From positions 1 to 35,585 of the forward strand of contig SCQE01000018.1 in assembly GCA_004321915.1 (NCBI GenBank): a stretch of DNA of 35,585 bases. Direction: 5' to 3'. The notes under the pieces were generated by a model. It was not told the DNA's origin. It worked only from the letters and a program-made list of their open reading frames with translations, and did not search any database. Origin of the DNA: Nitrospirota bacterium (GTDB taxonomy: Bacteria > Nitrospirota > Thermodesulfovibrionia > Thermodesulfovibrionales > Dissulfurispiraceae). Positions 16,225 to 23,909 of the stretch are shown one piece after another (the stretch's first letter is position 1; every line of letters begins with the position of its first letter). A program made the translations under genes and the position numbers.

Positions 16225-18294
16225 CTAGCTAAGTTTCGAAAAATCGGCAAGCTGACGTCCGACCGTCTGGATATACTTTATCAGGGCAAGCCTGTTGTTC
16301 TTTATATCTTCATTCTTGTCCATAACTAGGACTTTGTCGAAAAACCGGTTGACCGGTTCCCTCAGCGTAAGCAGTACCTCTAAAGAATCCGAGTATCTTT
16401 CGAGCGCGAGCAGGGGGTAAAGTTTGGACGCAGCCGACTCTGCCGCGTTGTACAGCGCGGCTTCCTCTTCCTGCGAGAACAACTCTTTTTTTACAGGCCC
16501 GGATTTGCCCTCAGGGGCTATGTTGTTTATTCTCTTGAACGAAAGCAGAAAGCCTTCGTAATCAGGCAGGGTCTTGAATCTTTTAAGCGCTTCGAGCCTG
16601 TCCTTCACAGTATAAAGAGGTTCGTCTTTGGCAAAACAGGTTACCGCGTCGACACAATCGGCCGCATATCCCTGATTCAGCAGCACCTCAAGCCTCTGCT
16701 CATAAAACTTAAGCATATCTTCGAGTATGGATGCAGTTCTATCCGACTGATAAGGTTGAAGCGCTTTTCTGAAGAGCTCGCTTACATCAAGACGGTATCT
16801 TTTGCCTATCAGTATGGAAATGATTCCGAGGGTCTGTCTTCTTAAGGCAAACGGGTCTTCGGTAGCTGTCGGCACAAGCCCTATGCTAAAAAACGAGGCT
16901 ATATTGTCCAGCTTATCGGCAAGGCTTACAACCGCTCCGGCATCTGTTTCCGGAATTGTGTCACCCGAAAAAGCAGGGCGATAATGCCCTGCTATCGCTT
17001 GTGCGACATCAGGACCAAGCTTATCGTTGGCCGCATAATATCCGCCCATCACGCCCTGAAGCTCCGGGAACTCTCTGACAACCCCCGAAACAAGGTCCGA
17101 TTTCGAAAGCTGGGCCGCAATCCTTATCTCATCTTTAATGTCAGCGCAGCATTTGTCTGCTATATATTCCGCTATTGAGGAAATCCTCAAAGTTTTTTCA
17201 TAAAGGTTGCCGAGTTTTTCATGAAAAGTTACCTTTTTAAGCTCTTTAAGCCGTTCCTTGAGCGAGGCCTTCTTGTCATCATGATAATAGAACCGAGCGT
17301 CCTCGAACCTTGCCTTGATTACACGTTCAGCGCCCCTTTTTATGGTTTCCGCATTGTCTTCCTTGGTGTTGCTCACAATGATAAAACGGTTTGTAAGCTT
17401 GCCTCCCGAATTTACGGCAAAATATTTCTGATGGCCCTTCATCACAGTTATCAGAAGTTCGGGCGGCAGTTCGAGATATTCCGCGGGGAATGTTCCCAGA
17501 AAAGGCATTGGATACTCTATAAGATACGAAACATGATGCATAAGCTCGTCGTCTTTGACAACGGAAGCGCCTATTGCCGACGTGAGAACGTCCGACTCTT
17601 CCATAATGGTCTTCTTGCGTTCATCATGGTCGATTATAACGAAATTGTTTCTCAGGAGATTTATATACGAGCGAGTATCTTTCACCTCAAATGAGGCGGG
17701 AGAAAGAAACCTGTGCCCCTTCGTCATATTGCTGCTCTTGATGCCTTCTACCTCAAAAACTACTTTTTTATTGGCATAGCTTGCGAGTATCCAGTGTATC
17801 GGCCTTGCAAACCTGATGCTGCCGTTTCCCCAACGCATCGATTTAGGAAAATTTATCGAGAGTATGAGTTCGTAAAATACCTCAGGCAGAATAGTTTCCG
17901 TAGGTAGGGCATCTTCCCTGACAAGCGCGACCAGATACAAGCCCTTGCCCTTCTCTTTCCTTTGCAGTGAATCGACAGACAGGTTATTTGCTTTTGCGAA
18001 CGCCTCTGCAGCTTTTGTCGGATTACCGTTAGCGTCAAACGACACATTTACAGGCGGCCCCCATACTTCTTTCTCTACGGCTGTTTGAAGAGAAGGCACG
18101 CCTTCGGCAATCAAACAGAGCCTTCTCGGCGTGGCATAGGCTTTCAGGGAGGTGAAAGAAAGCCTTTTGTCGGACAACATTCTCTCTGCATTGGACCTGA
18201 GCTTGTCCAGCGCCAAAGGCAGAAAACGCGCAGGTATCTCCTCGGTCCCTATTTCGAGAAGCAGCATCGAAGCCGTATCGTTTTTCAGTTCCAT
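16225..18294 (-). CDS. glyS: Glycyl-tRNA synthetase beta subunit
   Basis: A 689-residue beta subunit of the alpha2beta2 bacterial glycyl-tRNA synthetase, which recognises tRNA-Gly. The start region LLLEIGTEEIPARFLPLAL is the family signature. The internal HD-like segment (FPELQGVMGGYYA and AGAVVSLADKLDN) and the C-terminal DALR-like anticodon-binding part are all present. Length matches the family. It begins 8 nt after the glyQ stop. Confidence 0.97.
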   Translation of the reverse strand: MELKNDTASMLLLEIGTEEIPARFLPLALDKLRSNAERMLSDKRLSFTSLKAYATPRRLCLIAEGVPSLQTAVEKEVWGPPVNVSFDANGNPTKAAEAFAKANNLSVDSLQRKEKGKGLYLVALVREDALPTETILPEVFYELILSINFPKSMRWGNGSIRFARPIHWILASYANKKVVFEVEGIKSSNMTKGHRFLSPASFEVKDTRSYINLLRNNFVIIDHDERKKTIMEESDVLTSAIGASVVKDDELMHHVSYLIEYPMPFLGTFPAEYLELPPELLITVMKGHQKYFAVNSGGKLTNRFIIVSNTKEDNAETIKRGAERVIKARFEDARFYYHDDKKASLKERLKELKKVTFHEKLGNLYEKTLRISSIAEYIADKCCADIKDEIRIAAQLSKSDLVSGVVREFPELQGVMGGYYAANDKLGPDVAQAIAGHYRPAFSGDTIPETDAGAVVSLADKLDNIASFFSIGLVPTATEDPFALRRQTLGIISILIGKRYRLDVSELFRKALQPYQSDRTASILEDMLKFYEQRLEVLLNQGYAADCVDAVTCFAKDEPLYTVKDRLEALKRFKTLPDYEGFLLSFKRINNIAPEGKSGPVKKELFSQEEEAALYNAAESAASKLYPLLALERYSDSLEVLLTLREPVNRFFDKVLVMDKNEDIKNNRLALIKYIQTVGRQLADFSKLS

Positions 18295-18302
18295 TCCGAT
18301 AT

Positions 18303-19181
18303 TTATCCGTTATTCCCGTTGAGCAGCGGAAACCCCTTCTCCTCACGCTGTTTAAGATAGGCTTCCGCGCAAAGCCTTGCCAAGCCTCTTACACGCGCTA
18401 TATATCCGGTCCGTTCCGTCACGGAGATAACGCCCCTCGCATCGAGCAGGTTGAAGGTATGCGACCCTTTAAGGCAGAATTCATACGCGGGAAGCACTAA
18501 CCCCGCCTCAATCATCCTTTTAGACTCTTTCTCGTAAGCGTCAAACTGTTTTACAAGGAGCTTGTCGTTGGAATAATCGAAATTATATTTTGAGAACTCG
18601 ATCTCTCCCTGCTTGTGTATCTCTCCGTATTTGACACCTTTGCGCCACTCGATGTCGTAAACATTGTCTATCTCCTGAAGGTACATCGCTATCCTCTCGA
18701 GACCGTATGTAAGCTCTACAGACACCGGCTTCAGGTCTATGCCGCCGACCTGCTGAAAATAGGTGAACTGCGTTATCTCCATGCCGTCAAGCCATACCTC
18801 CCAACCGAGGCCCCATGCTCCGAGGGTCGGAGATTCCCAATCGTCCTCGACAAACCGGATATCATGCTTGGTAGGGTCTATGCCGACCATGCTGAGGCTT
18901 TCAAGATAAAGCTCCTGACTTTCAAGCGGGGAAGGTTTCAGTATGACCTGATACTGATAGTATTGCTGGAGCCTATTCGGGTTTTCGCCGTATCGGCCGT
19001 CGGTAGGCCTGCGGCAAGGCTCTACATAAGCTGTTTTCCATGGTTCAGGTCCCAACACCCTGAAAAACGTGGCTGTATGAAATGTGCCCGCCCCGACCTC
19101 AAGGTCATACGGCTGAAGCAGTATGCACCCTTTAGCGGCCCAGAATGTGTTTAATTTTTGAATAAGGTCTTGGAAATACAT
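18303..19181 (-). CDS. glyQ: Glycyl-tRNA synthetase alpha subunit
   Basis: A 292-residue catalytic alpha subunit that activates glycine with ATP. Family landmarks are [43 protein letters not shown] and the active-site stretch [19 protein letters not shown]. Length is normal. A canonical promoter lies upstream (19207-19234). The leader is only about 19 nt and shows no Shine-Dalgarno, which is unusual for a synthetase gene. glyS follows directly. Confidence 0.97.
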   Translation of the reverse strand: MYFQDLIQKLNTFWAAKGCILLQPYDLEVGAGTFHTATFFRVLGPEPWKTAYVEPCRRPTDGRYGENPNRLQQYYQYQVILKPSPLESQELYLESLSMVGIDPTKHDIRFVEDDWESPTLGAWGLGWEVWLDGMEITQFTYFQQVGGIDLKPVSVELTYGLERIAMYLQEIDNVYDIEWRKGVKYGEIHKQGEIEFSKYNFDYSNDKLLVKQFDAYEKESKRMIEAGLVLPAYEFCLKGSHTFNLLDARGVISVTERTGYIARVRGLARLCAEAYLKQREEKGFPLLNGNNG

Positions 19182-19206
19182 GGTTAAAATAAAAATGAAT
19201 ACTCAT

Positions 19207-19234
19207 GTTATACAAAAAGCCGTTTCTTTGTCAA
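19207..19234 (-). promoter_or_regulatory. Promoter of glyQS
   Basis: On the minus strand TTGACA (19234-19229), a 16-nt spacer and TATAAC (19212-19207) form a near-consensus sigma-70 promoter. The start would lie near 19200, 19 nt before the glyQ ATG. Its -35 box overlaps the -35 box of the opposite pilin promoter. Confidence 0.7.
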
Positions 19235-19255
19235 ACGCGCTTTATGTGATAAAAT
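19228..19255 (+). promoter_or_regulatory. Promoter of the pilin-like operon
   Basis: TTGTCA (19228-19233), a 16-nt spacer and TAAAAT (19250-19255) preceded by TGA (an extended -10). The start would lie near 19262, just upstream of the AGGAG ribosome binding site of the mini-prepilin gene. It shares five bases of -35 sequence with the glyQ promoter, so both cannot be occupied at once. Confidence 0.6.
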
Positions 19256-19275
19256 GGAGCAGGAGAAGGGAAAAT

Positions 19276-19407
19276 ATGACTATAAGAACAAAAAAGACAA
19301 AAAAAGAAAAAGGCATCGCAACCATGGAGTTGGTGTCTGTGGTTTCAATTATTGCCTCAGCTCTTCTCGGGAAAAGTTTTGTAATGACCACAAAAATCTG
19401 CAATTAG
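19276..19407 (+). CDS. 43-residue prepilin-like protein (mini-pilin)
   Basis: A short open frame of 43 residues with the layout of a type IV prepilin N terminus. A basic leader (residues 1-12, rich in Lys) ends at Gly13. Processing between Gly13 and Ile14 would leave IATMEL, with Glu at position +5 as in type IV pilins, followed by a hydrophobic stretch (VSVVSIIASALL). There is no globular head. It has its own AGGAG(AAGGG) ribosome binding site and a matching promoter. It lies 10 nt upstream of the PilW-like gene, whose start is preceded by another AGGAG. It may be a real small pilin-like peptide or a truncated relic that keeps translation signals. Flp/TadE-like prepilins are an alternative comparison. 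Confidence 0.6.
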   Translation: MTIRTKKTKKEKGIATMELVSVVSIIASALLGKSFVMTTKICN

Positions 19408-19417
19408 CGGAGGAATT

Positions 19418-20314
19418 ATGCTGCGCAACAACAAGGGTTTTACTCTTATCGAAGCCTTGATGGCCTTGGCGATCGGCATTATAATCGTAGGGTCTATTAC
19501 GACGGCATACATGGCGGTAGTAAAGGACTTCAGGGATGTAAAAAGCATATCGGACAACCTTCAGACAAAAACCCCGGCCATTGAGCTTATCGGGAGGTTT
19601 TTTGACAGATGGGGGGTCGGTGTAGTTTCTCAACAGGACAACTCGAGTTGCACTAATTGCCCCTCGACTCAAAGGGCCGTGACAATAACCACCACTGGCG
19701 GCTGTTCCGATGTGACTTTTTACGGCAACATCTACGGCATGGGATTTGTTTATTCGGTATCTGGAGGCGCTGCAAACATTATAAGCTGCAGGCTTAAAAC
19801 AGGCGCAGCCGACAACTGCTATGTAATATGGCGAGATAATGCTACGGCAAATTCAATTTCCGGCGGCTCTGTAGTCCCTGCCGCCCTTGCCTCTTTGAGC
19901 GCCGATGATCAGACTTGCTCGGATTTAACTGCAGGCGCAACTTCCAATGTCACCGCTAGTTCTACAATGTCGTCTCAGACCGTTCAGGCAGGGGATGTGA
20001 TACAGCGTTTTTGGCACAGAATAAGGTTTTATTGCTCGAACAATTCGAACGATTCGGACAAAAATTGGTTGTTCGTTGATTTGACCGACGCGTCTTCATG
20101 CGCAAATTCCCAATCGGCAGTGCCGATAGCCCCGGTTGAGGCGTTCTCTGCAACGGCCATGCCGGCCGGGACCAATTGCAATTCGTCCACAGGCGGGACC
20201 GCGTGCAGGGCCGTGAATGTAAACTTGACTTTCAGAAGCCAAACATCAAAATACACGGGGGGAAGCGGATCTTACGACAATTACACTACCTCGAACAAGG
20301 TCTTCGGGAGGTAA
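19418..20314 (+). CDS. PilW-like type IV pilus minor pilin
   Basis: A 298-residue secreted prepilin. The leader MLRNNKG is cut before Phe8 and the mature N terminus FTLIEALMALAIG keeps Glu at +5, followed by a single membrane/assembly helix. The extracellular part (about 45-298) is rich in Ser, Thr, Asn and Cys (for example SSCTNCPS), suggesting disulfides. By family, PilW-type minor pilins prime type IV pilus or pseudopilus assembly. It sits between a mini-prepilin and a PilX-like gene. AGGAG lies 5 nt before the ATG. No other pilus assembly gene is in this window. Confidence 0.82.
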   Translation: MLRNNKGFTLIEALMALAIGIIIVGSITTAYMAVVKDFRDVKSISDNLQTKTPAIELIGRFFDRWGVGVVSQQDNSSCTNCPSTQRAVTITTTGGCSDVTFYGNIYGMGFVYSVSGGAANIISCRLKTGAADNCYVIWRDNATANSISGGSVVPAALASLSADDQTCSDLTAGATSNVTASSTMSSQTVQAGDVIQRFWHRIRFYCSNNSNDSDKNWLFVDLTDASSCANSQSAVPIAPVEAFSATAMPAGTNCNSSTGGTACRAVNVNLTFRSQTSKYTGGSGSYDNYTTSNKVFGR

Positions 20315-20321
20315 CCGGAAA

Positions 20322-21629
20322 ATGAAAAGAACAATTAATAACGAAAGAGGAATGGCCATTCTGATAGCCCTGACGATAATGCTTTTGATCCTGATCATTG
20401 CAGGAACATCCATGACGATTTCACAACTCGGATATATGTCTATAGGCAGCGAACAAAAATACCAGCTTGCAACGGCAGCGGCGGAATATGCTGTAAATTC
20501 CGGTGTTTCAGCGGCGGCCACATGTTCCCAGACAGCCTCAAGCGGCACTTTGACCGGAGGCGCGAGTTACAGCTATTTTGGCAGGTCCGACAATTCAAGC
20601 GCTTATTGCTTTGTTTACGGCAGGGGACAGATGGGAACAGCCTCGGTTATAAGGGTCACGGTAGTTCCAAGAAGCTCAAGCGATATCACCGCGCTCGTCG
20701 CCAACAATGTAAGCAATGAAACTTTTAACGGGGGTAATTCGGCCATCAGTTCCAATGGATGCGGCCCGGCTGTCATATACGAGTCCTGCGGCTTTTCGAA
20801 CTGTTCGAGCACAATGGCTGCTGAATCTCATCTGGAGGGTTCGCCCAAGGCCCAACAGAAAACGATTGACGATATGACCTCTAAGCTCTTCAACGTTGCG
20901 GACTGGAACGACCTCGTCAACCGGAATATCGCTGCTGCAGCCACACTGAACTCCAGCGTTCCGGCGGCATGCAAATTTTATTCAAGCAATGCAGCCACAG
21001 TCGCGAATACGACATGCACCACTATAAATAACTCCGGCGACATAAAATGCGAAACCAGCGGAGGCGGCACTACTTATATATATGCTTCGTCGAATTGCTC
21101 GACCGTTCTTATCACCGCCGGGCAGATGACTATAAACGATACGCAGAACCAAGCCCCGGACATGTTTGTGTATGCGCAGAACACGCTTTCTATAAGTTTG
21201 AACGGCAACCAGCCTACTTTGAGCGGATACTTTTGCACAGGCGCAACAGGAGAGACGAGTTTCAACATGGGCGGCGATGGTGGATTTACAGGAATCCTTA
21301 CGACCGCCCGCGCGAACAATATAACCCTGAGCGGGAATACCACCAGCGAAGGCCTGATCTTTGTGGGTAACTCAGGGACCGAAACTCCTAATGTTACCAT
21401 TAACGGAAACGACAAGATGCAAGGGGCCATGGTGTTTAACGGCAATGTGGAAATGACCAGAAACGGCGGGGGGACCGCCTACCCCAATATCGAGTATAGC
21501 GCAGACCGGATCAATGCTTGGAAATCCAAGTTCGGCGGCTCCCTTCTCAGCAGTCTTATAAAGACAGCCTCCTGCGGCGGGGGTTCGCTTTCCTCCGCAA
21601 CTTCACGCACTAAAACAACGGTATATTAA
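20322..21629 (+). CDS. PilX-like pilus assembly protein with large extracellular domain
   Basis: A 435-residue protein. The N terminus (leader through Gly10, then MAILIALTIMLLILIIAGTS) matches PilX/GspK-type proteins and has no Glu at +5, as usual for this class. The long exported part is rich in Ser, Thr, Asn and Gly, with scattered Cys. Its C-terminal half has beta-solenoid-like Asn/Gly turns (MTINDTQNQAPDMF, NITLSGNTTSEGLIF, VTINGN). It is likely a tip or surface component of a pilus; binding partners are unknown. GGGAGG lies 11 nt upstream of the ATG, 7 nt after pilW. Confidence 0.78.
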   Translation: MKRTINNERGMAILIALTIMLLILIIAGTSMTISQLGYMSIGSEQKYQLATAAAEYAVNSGVSAAATCSQTASSGTLTGGASYSYFGRSDNSSAYCFVYGRGQMGTASVIRVTVVPRSSSDITALVANNVSNETFNGGNSAISSNGCGPAVIYESCGFSNCSSTMAAESHLEGSPKAQQKTIDDMTSKLFNVADWNDLVNRNIAAAATLNSSVPAACKFYSSNAATVANTTCTTINNSGDIKCETSGGGTTYIYASSNCSTVLITAGQMTINDTQNQAPDMFVYAQNTLSISLNGNQPTLSGYFCTGATGETSFNMGGDGGFTGILTTARANNITLSGNTTSEGLIFVGNSGTETPNVTINGNDKMQGAMVFNGNVEMTRNGGGTAYPNIEYSADRINAWKSKFGGSLLSSLIKTASCGGGSLSSATSRTKTTVY

Positions 21630-21642
21630 CGATGATACCCAA

Positions 21643-21657
21643 GGCGGCGTTGCCGCC
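21643..21657 (+). terminator. Weak hairpin after the pilX-like gene
   Basis: GGCGGC (21643-21648) pairs with GCCGCC (21652-21657) around a 3-nt loop, followed by GTTATTAAATCTT. The stem is short and the T run broken, so it would be a leaky terminator at best. Confidence 0.45.
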
Positions 21658-21676
21658 GTTATTAAATCTTGAAGTC

Positions 21677-21708
21677 GGCATACCCTCATAGTTGAGGGCT
21701 GTTTTGCC
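21677..21708 (+). promoter_or_regulatory. Nested hairpin in the dodecin leader
   Basis: CCCTCA/TGAGGG (21683-21688 and 21693-21698) sits inside a GGCA/TGCC outer pair (21677-21680 and 21705-21708). It ends just before the GGGG ribosome binding site of the dodecin gene. It could tune mRNA stability or translation. It does not fit the c-di-GMP or FMN riboswitch patterns I know. Confidence 0.3.
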
Positions 21709-21722
21709 AAAAGGGGTGGACG

Positions 21723-21938
21723 ATGTCGGAGAGCGTTTACAAGGTCATCGAGCTGGTCGGTACAAGTCCTGAATCTTGGGAAAAAGCTGCTGCCGCTGCT
21801 GTCTCAACTGCGGCAAAATCCTTAAAGGACTTAAGGATTGCGGAAGTGGTGGAATTGGACATGCAAATCGAGGATGGCTCGATACGCGCATACAGAACAA
21901 AAATAAAGGTTTCGTTCAAGTATCACCAGAAAGACTAA
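21723..21938 (+). CDS. Dodecin (flavin storage protein)
   Basis: A 71-residue protein matching the dodecin family through its length: VYKVIELVGTSPESWEKAA, AAKSLKDLRIAEVVELDM and the C-terminal YRTKIKVSFKY. Twelve subunits form a hollow sphere binding flavin (FMN, FAD or riboflavin derivatives) in pairs between tryptophans; the Trp of ESWEKA is present. The role is buffering free flavin. An AAGGGGTGGACG stretch precedes the ATG. It lies alone between a weak hairpin and a bidirectional terminator, and flavin supply suits the redox-rich neighbourhood. Confidence 0.93.
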   Translation: MSESVYKVIELVGTSPESWEKAAAAAVSTAAKSLKDLRIAEVVELDMQIEDGSIRAYRTKIKVSFKYHQKD

Positions 21939-21958
21939 GGGTATAGTTTTTAGGAAAT

Positions 21959-21999
21959 AAAACGAAAGGGCGGCCAATTTTGGGCCGCCCCTTCGTTTT
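21959..21999. terminator. Bidirectional terminator between dodecin and lysS
   Basis: GGGCGGCC (21968-21975) pairs with GGCCGCCC (21983-21990) around a 7-nt loop. The stem extends, after one mismatch, with AAAACGAA/TTCGTTTT. It ends dodecin on the plus strand and overlaps the lysS stop on the other. Confidence 0.85.
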
Positions 22000-23473
22000 A
22001 TTGTTCAGGTTTCATTAACGGAAAGATTATTACGTCTCTGATGGACTGGCAGTTGGTAAGCAGCATCACAAGCCTGTCTATCCCTATGCCTTCGCCGGCT
22101 GCAGGCGGCATGCCGTATTCGAGGGCCCGTACAAAATCTTCATCCATCGAGTGTGCCTCGTCATCCCCGCGCTCTTTGGCCTCGACCTGTTTCATAAACC
22201 GCTCCTTCTGGTCTATCGGGTCGGTAAGCTCGGAAAAAGCGTTTGCTATTTCCCTGCCTGCGATGAAAAGCTCGAATCTCTCGACAAGTTCAGGATTGTC
22301 CGGCTTGCGCTTTGCGAGAGGCGAAAGCTCTACAGGATGGTCGGTTATGAATGTCGGTTGGATCAAATCGGGTTCAACGGTCTCTTTGAAAATCTCGTCA
22401 AGCACCTTTCCGAAAGAACTGCCTGACGGAATATTCATGCCCTTGCCCCTTGCCCATGCAACAGCGGCATCATAGTCCGTAAGCGCTTCCTTAGGTACGC
22501 CTTTATTGGCCATCGCATCGAGCATAGGCAGGCGCGGCCACGGCGGAGTAAGGTCAATAGTCAAGTCCCCGTAAGGGATTTTAAGCGTTCCTATCGCCCT
22601 CTCTGCCACATACGCAAACAACTCTTCGGTGAACGACATAAGAAAATTGTAGTCCTGATATGCGATATAAAACTCCATCATCGTAAATTCAGGGTTATGC
22701 CTTGTAGAAATCCCCTCATTCCTGAAATTCTTGTTCAGTTCGAAGACCCTTTCGTAGCCGCCCACAAGAAGCCTCTTTAAAAACAACTCCGGAGCTATTC
22801 TGAGGTACAGCTCCATATCGAGGGCGTTATGGTGCGTCTTGAAAGGCCGGGCAGTCGCTCCGCCCGGGATCTTGTGCATCATCGGGGTCTCGACCTCGAT
22901 AAAGCCTTTTGCTTCCAGAAAGTCGCGGATAGATTTGATTATCGCGCTTCTCTTTGCGAAGATGTCCTTCGCCTCAGGATTTACTATCAGGTCGACATAT
23001 CTCTGCCTGTATCTTATCTCGATGTCCTTCAGACCGTGCCATTTTTCGGGCAGCGGCCTGAGCGACTTGCAAAGCATTACAAAGTCGGTCACTTCGATGG
23101 TAAGCTCATTGGTCCTTGTCCTGAAAAGTCTGCCGCTTACGCCGATTATGTCGCCTATATCGAGTTTTTTGAGCAGCTTGAATTTTTCTCCCAGCATATC
23201 TTTTTTAAGATACATCTGGATCTTTCCGCTCGCATCCTGCACATGACCGAACGATGCCTTGCCGAAATCCCTCAGCGCAATGACCCTGCCTGCAACGGTA
23301 ACATCTATCGGCATGGACTCAAGTGTTTCCTTATCGGTATCGCGGTATTTGTCGAGCAGAAACGCAGAGCTGAATTCGGGAATGAACTTGCCGTTGTAAG
23401 GCTCTACGCCCGTTTCACGCAGTTCCGATAACTTTTTAAAGCGTTGTTGTACGAGTTCGTTGGTATCTTCCAT
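21998..23473 (-). CDS. lysS: Lysyl-tRNA synthetase (class II)
   Basis: A 491-residue lysyl-tRNA synthetase that charges tRNA-Lys with lysine. The N-terminal OB-fold tRNA-binding domain spans about 1-140. The class II motifs include NKNFRNEGISTRHNPEFTMM (motif 2) and GEGIGIDRLVML (motif 3). I choose the ATG at 23473 (MEDTNELVQQRFKKL) rather than the in-frame start at 23527, because the 18 extra codons lie over a TTGACT/TATAAT promoter. No Shine-Dalgarno precedes this ATG, so the mRNA may be leaderless. Confidence 0.95.
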   Translation of the reverse strand: MEDTNELVQQRFKKLSELRETGVEPYNGKFIPEFSSAFLLDKYRDTDKETLESMPIDVTVAGRVIALRDFGKASFGHVQDASGKIQMYLKKDMLGEKFKLLKKLDIGDIIGVSGRLFRTRTNELTIEVTDFVMLCKSLRPLPEKWHGLKDIEIRYRQRYVDLIVNPEAKDIFAKRSAIIKSIRDFLEAKGFIEVETPMMHKIPGGATARPFKTHHNALDMELYLRIAPELFLKRLLVGGYERVFELNKNFRNEGISTRHNPEFTMMEFYIAYQDYNFLMSFTEELFAYVAERAIGTLKIPYGDLTIDLTPPWPRLPMLDAMANKGVPKEALTDYDAAVAWARGKGMNIPSGSSFGKVLDEIFKETVEPDLIQPTFITDHPVELSPLAKRKPDNPELVERFELFIAGREIANAFSELTDPIDQKERFMKQVEAKERGDDEAHSMDEDFVRALEYGMPPAAGEGIGIDRLVMLLTNCQSIRDVIIFPLMKPEQ

Positions 23474-23482
23474 AAGATAGTG

Positions 23483-23512
23483 ATTATACTTTTCCAAATT
23501 CGGGCAAGTCAA
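23483..23512 (-). promoter_or_regulatory. lysS promoter giving a nearly leaderless mRNA
   Basis: On the minus strand TTGACT (23512-23507), an 18-nt spacer and a perfect TATAAT (23488-23483). A normal start 6-7 nt on (about 23476) leaves only 3-4 nt before the lysS ATG at 23473. Confidence 0.6.
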
Positions 23513-23594
23513 TTTTGAGGGAAACATACCGCCAAACGACCTCTTTTGTTCTTCTCTGTAAAATCATTGGCGTGTTAAAATATAGAAAAGGACC

Positions 23595-23909
23595 ATGAGC
23601 GCCACAGACCAGAAATACTCGGAAGACACCGAAACAAAAGAGCGGCAGGACACCAAGACCCCGTCGCTTTACAGGGTCTTTCTGCTTAACGACGACTATA
23701 CGACTATGGAGTTCGTGATACATGTGCTCGAAAAGATTTTTCACAAACAGCCTCCGGAAGCCATGCGCATAATGCTGCATGTGCATAAAAACGGCAGGGG
23801 GCTTGCCGGAATCTACACAAAGGACATTGCTGAGACAAAGATAGCGGCGGTACATGAGCTCGCCGCACAGTCCAAATTCCCGTTAAAATGCTCAATGGAG
23901 AAAGAATGA
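23595..23909 (+). CDS. clpS: ClpS adaptor protein
   Basis: A 104-residue adaptor that binds N-degron substrates and the ClpA N domain. A disordered charged N-terminal tail (about 1-25) precedes the core YRVFLLNDDYTTMEFVIHVL, where Asn and Asp of NDDYT contact the N-terminal residue. VHKNGRG and the C-terminal AAVHELAAQ are conserved in the family. AAAGGA precedes the ATG. Its TGA overlaps the clpA start (ATGA). Confidence 0.96.
   Translation: MSATDQKYSEDTETKERQDTKTPSLYRVFLLNDDYTTMEFVIHVLEKIFHKQPPEAMRIMLHVHKNGRGLAGIYTKDIAETKIAAVHELAAQSKFPLKCSMEKE

Noticed and set aside
19180-19275. Longer 75-residue version of the mini-prepilin
   Set aside because: The extension runs through both promoters and has no ribosome binding site; the ATG at 19276 does.
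21661-21722. Riboswitch ahead of dodecin (FMN or c-di-GMP type)
   Set aside because: Only simple nested hairpins are present; none of the conserved core sequences I know for these classes appear.
23474-23527. Upstream start for lysS (18 extra residues)
   Set aside because: The extra codons overlie a near-consensus promoter and do not look like LysS N termini.
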